Shown here piece after piece: positions 6,139 to 6,865 of a stretch of 6,865 nt of DNA. Source of the DNA: Chloroflexota bacterium (GTDB lineage Bacteria; Chloroflexota; Anaerolineae; J036; Brachytrichaceae). Position 1 is the first letter of the stretch. Each line of letters starts with the position of its first letter. The stretch is taken from assembly GCA_021813225.1 (NCBI GenBank), contig JAKALH010000151.1, forward strand, positions 1 to 6,865, written 5' to 3'. The notes beneath the pieces are model-generated. The model saw only the letters and a list, made by a program, of their open reading frames with translations, was not told the origin of the DNA and did no database searches. The position numbers and the translations under genes are program-made.

Positions 6139-6865
6139 CGGGTGTGGCTATGTAAGGCAGCCGCATGGTGACGGCGGTGCCCGCCTGCGGGCTGGAAGCG
6201 ACTTCCACCTGCCCGCCCAGCAGGCTGGCGCGCTCCTGCATACCGGCCAGCCCCAGGTGGCCCTGCCGCACCAGCTCCTCGGTGTCCACGACGGTAAAGC
6301 CCGGCCCGTCGTCCTGAACAACCGCCGCGATGCCCTTGTCCTCGAATGTCAGGCTCACCTCGACGCTGGTCGAGTAAGGGGCGTGCATGCGCACGTTGTT
6401 CAGGGCCTGCTGCACGATGCGGAACGCGGTAATTTCCACATCCGGTTCCAGGCGCTGCTCCCTGCCGATGATTTCGCAGTGCACGGAGCAGCCGGGCATC
6501 TGGTCTTCCAGCTCATCGCTGACGAACTGCACGGCGGCCGCGATGCCCAGGTCTTCCAGGATCAACGGGCGCAGGTCGTTGCTGATGCGGCGCAGCTTGA
6601 TGATCATTTCCTTCGCCAGCGTCTGCAGTTCGTCCAGGCGGCGCGCAGCCACGATATGGTCGCGGTCGAGCGCCGTGCGCGCCAGTTCGATGCGCTGGGC
6701 CAGCGCCACCATGTCCTGCAGCGTGTCGTCGTGCAGTTCGCGCGACAGTCGCCTGCGTTCGTCCTCCTGGCTTTCGACCAGGCGGTGCGCATACTCGCGC
6801 AGCGCCTTCTGCTGTTCCTCCAGCCGCTGCATGATCTGTGTCCGCTCGGTGACATCGCGCACGAT
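6128..6865 (-). CDS. PAS-linked sensor histidine kinase, NarL/DegS type (HisKA_3), N-terminus off window
   Basis: The frame is open to the right edge and begins within IVRDVTERTQ, the usual end of a PAS/PAC sensor domain, so more sensor sequence lies outside. Numbering from the GTG-encoded residue at 6862, a coiled-coil-like segment (10-35) leads to the HisKA_3 dimerisation domain, with ERRRLSRELHDDTLQDMVAL (35-54) and His44 as the probable phosphoacceptor. DLRPLILEDLGI (97-108) is the typical helix 2 motif. The HATPase domain shows the N box RIVQQALNNVRMHA (148-161), in which the usual QEAL is QQAL. It also has the G1 box DDGPGF (184-189), the G2 region GHLGLAGMQERASLLGG (201-217), and a TAVTMRLP end (229-236). 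The protein should phosphorylate a LuxR/NarL-type response regulator, which is not in this window. It ends at TGA 6130-6128, converging on the ParB-like gene. Confidence 0.93.
   Translation of the reverse strand: MVRDVTERTQIMQRLEEQQKALREYAHRLVESQEDERRRLSRELHDDTLQDMVALAQRIELARTALDRDHIVAARRLDELQTLAKEMIIKLRRISNDLRPLILEDLGIAAAVQFVSDELEDQMPGCSVHCEIIGREQRLEPDVEITAFRIVQQALNNVRMHAPYSTSVEVSLTFEDKGIAAVVQDDGPGFTVVDTEELVRQGHLGLAGMQERASLLGGQVEVASSPQAGTAVTMRLPYIATPATV

Overview
This is a GC-rich (roughly 60-65% by eye) bacterial window of mostly housekeeping and energy-related genes, with one decayed mobile element near its left third. The gene mix is a lipoprotein with a sulfatase-modifying-factor fold, a CO-dehydrogenase-type FAD/[2Fe-2S] fusion, Era, YraN, a NarL-type sensor kinase and an IS630-family transposase. 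It would fit an environmental Chloroflexota-like genome, but that is a judgement from gene content and remembered family resemblance, not a search result. Several ORFs look frameshifted, so a draft or metagenomic assembly is possible.

Layout, left to right. Positions 1-188 hold the 3' end of an unrecognised plus-strand gene, possibly frameshifted. It is followed 17 nt later by a lipoprotein with a formylglycine-generating-enzyme-like (FGE/SUMF1) domain that lacks the catalytic cysteines (206-1189). An intergenic stretch leads to a short ORF with a good ribosome binding site (1387-1467). Its end is overwritten by a 729-bp IS630-type element at 1451-2179, with near-identical terminal inverted repeats and TA duplications. 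The transposase in this element (minus strand) appears to have lost about the middle third of a normal protein by an in-frame deletion, so the element should be non-autonomous. Next to it lies a pair of inverted REP-like palindromes (2183-2242).

From 2306 to 5491 the minus strand carries a compact four-gene operon. In transcription order it is a CoxM-CoxS-like fusion protein, the ribosome-assembly GTPase Era, a small unknown four-helix membrane protein, and YraN (UPF0102). The genes are joined by an ATGAATGA overlap, an ATGA overlap and a 9-nt gap. A perfect TATAAT lies only 8 nt before the first ATG with no Shine-Dalgarno sequence, which suggests a leaderless transcript. No molybdenum-binding large subunit for the CoxMS protein is visible in the window.

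On the right, a plus-strand gene with a ParB-like IIDGNTR motif (5616-6138) is split by a single-base frameshift near 5780. It overlaps tail-to-tail by 11 nt with a minus-strand PAS/HisKA_3 histidine kinase that runs off the window end.

No CRISPR array, tRNA, rRNA or recognisable defence system was seen. The most unusual items are the internally deleted IS630 beside paired REP palindromes, the reversed-order orphan CoxMS fusion translationally coupled to era, and the broken ParB-like gene.
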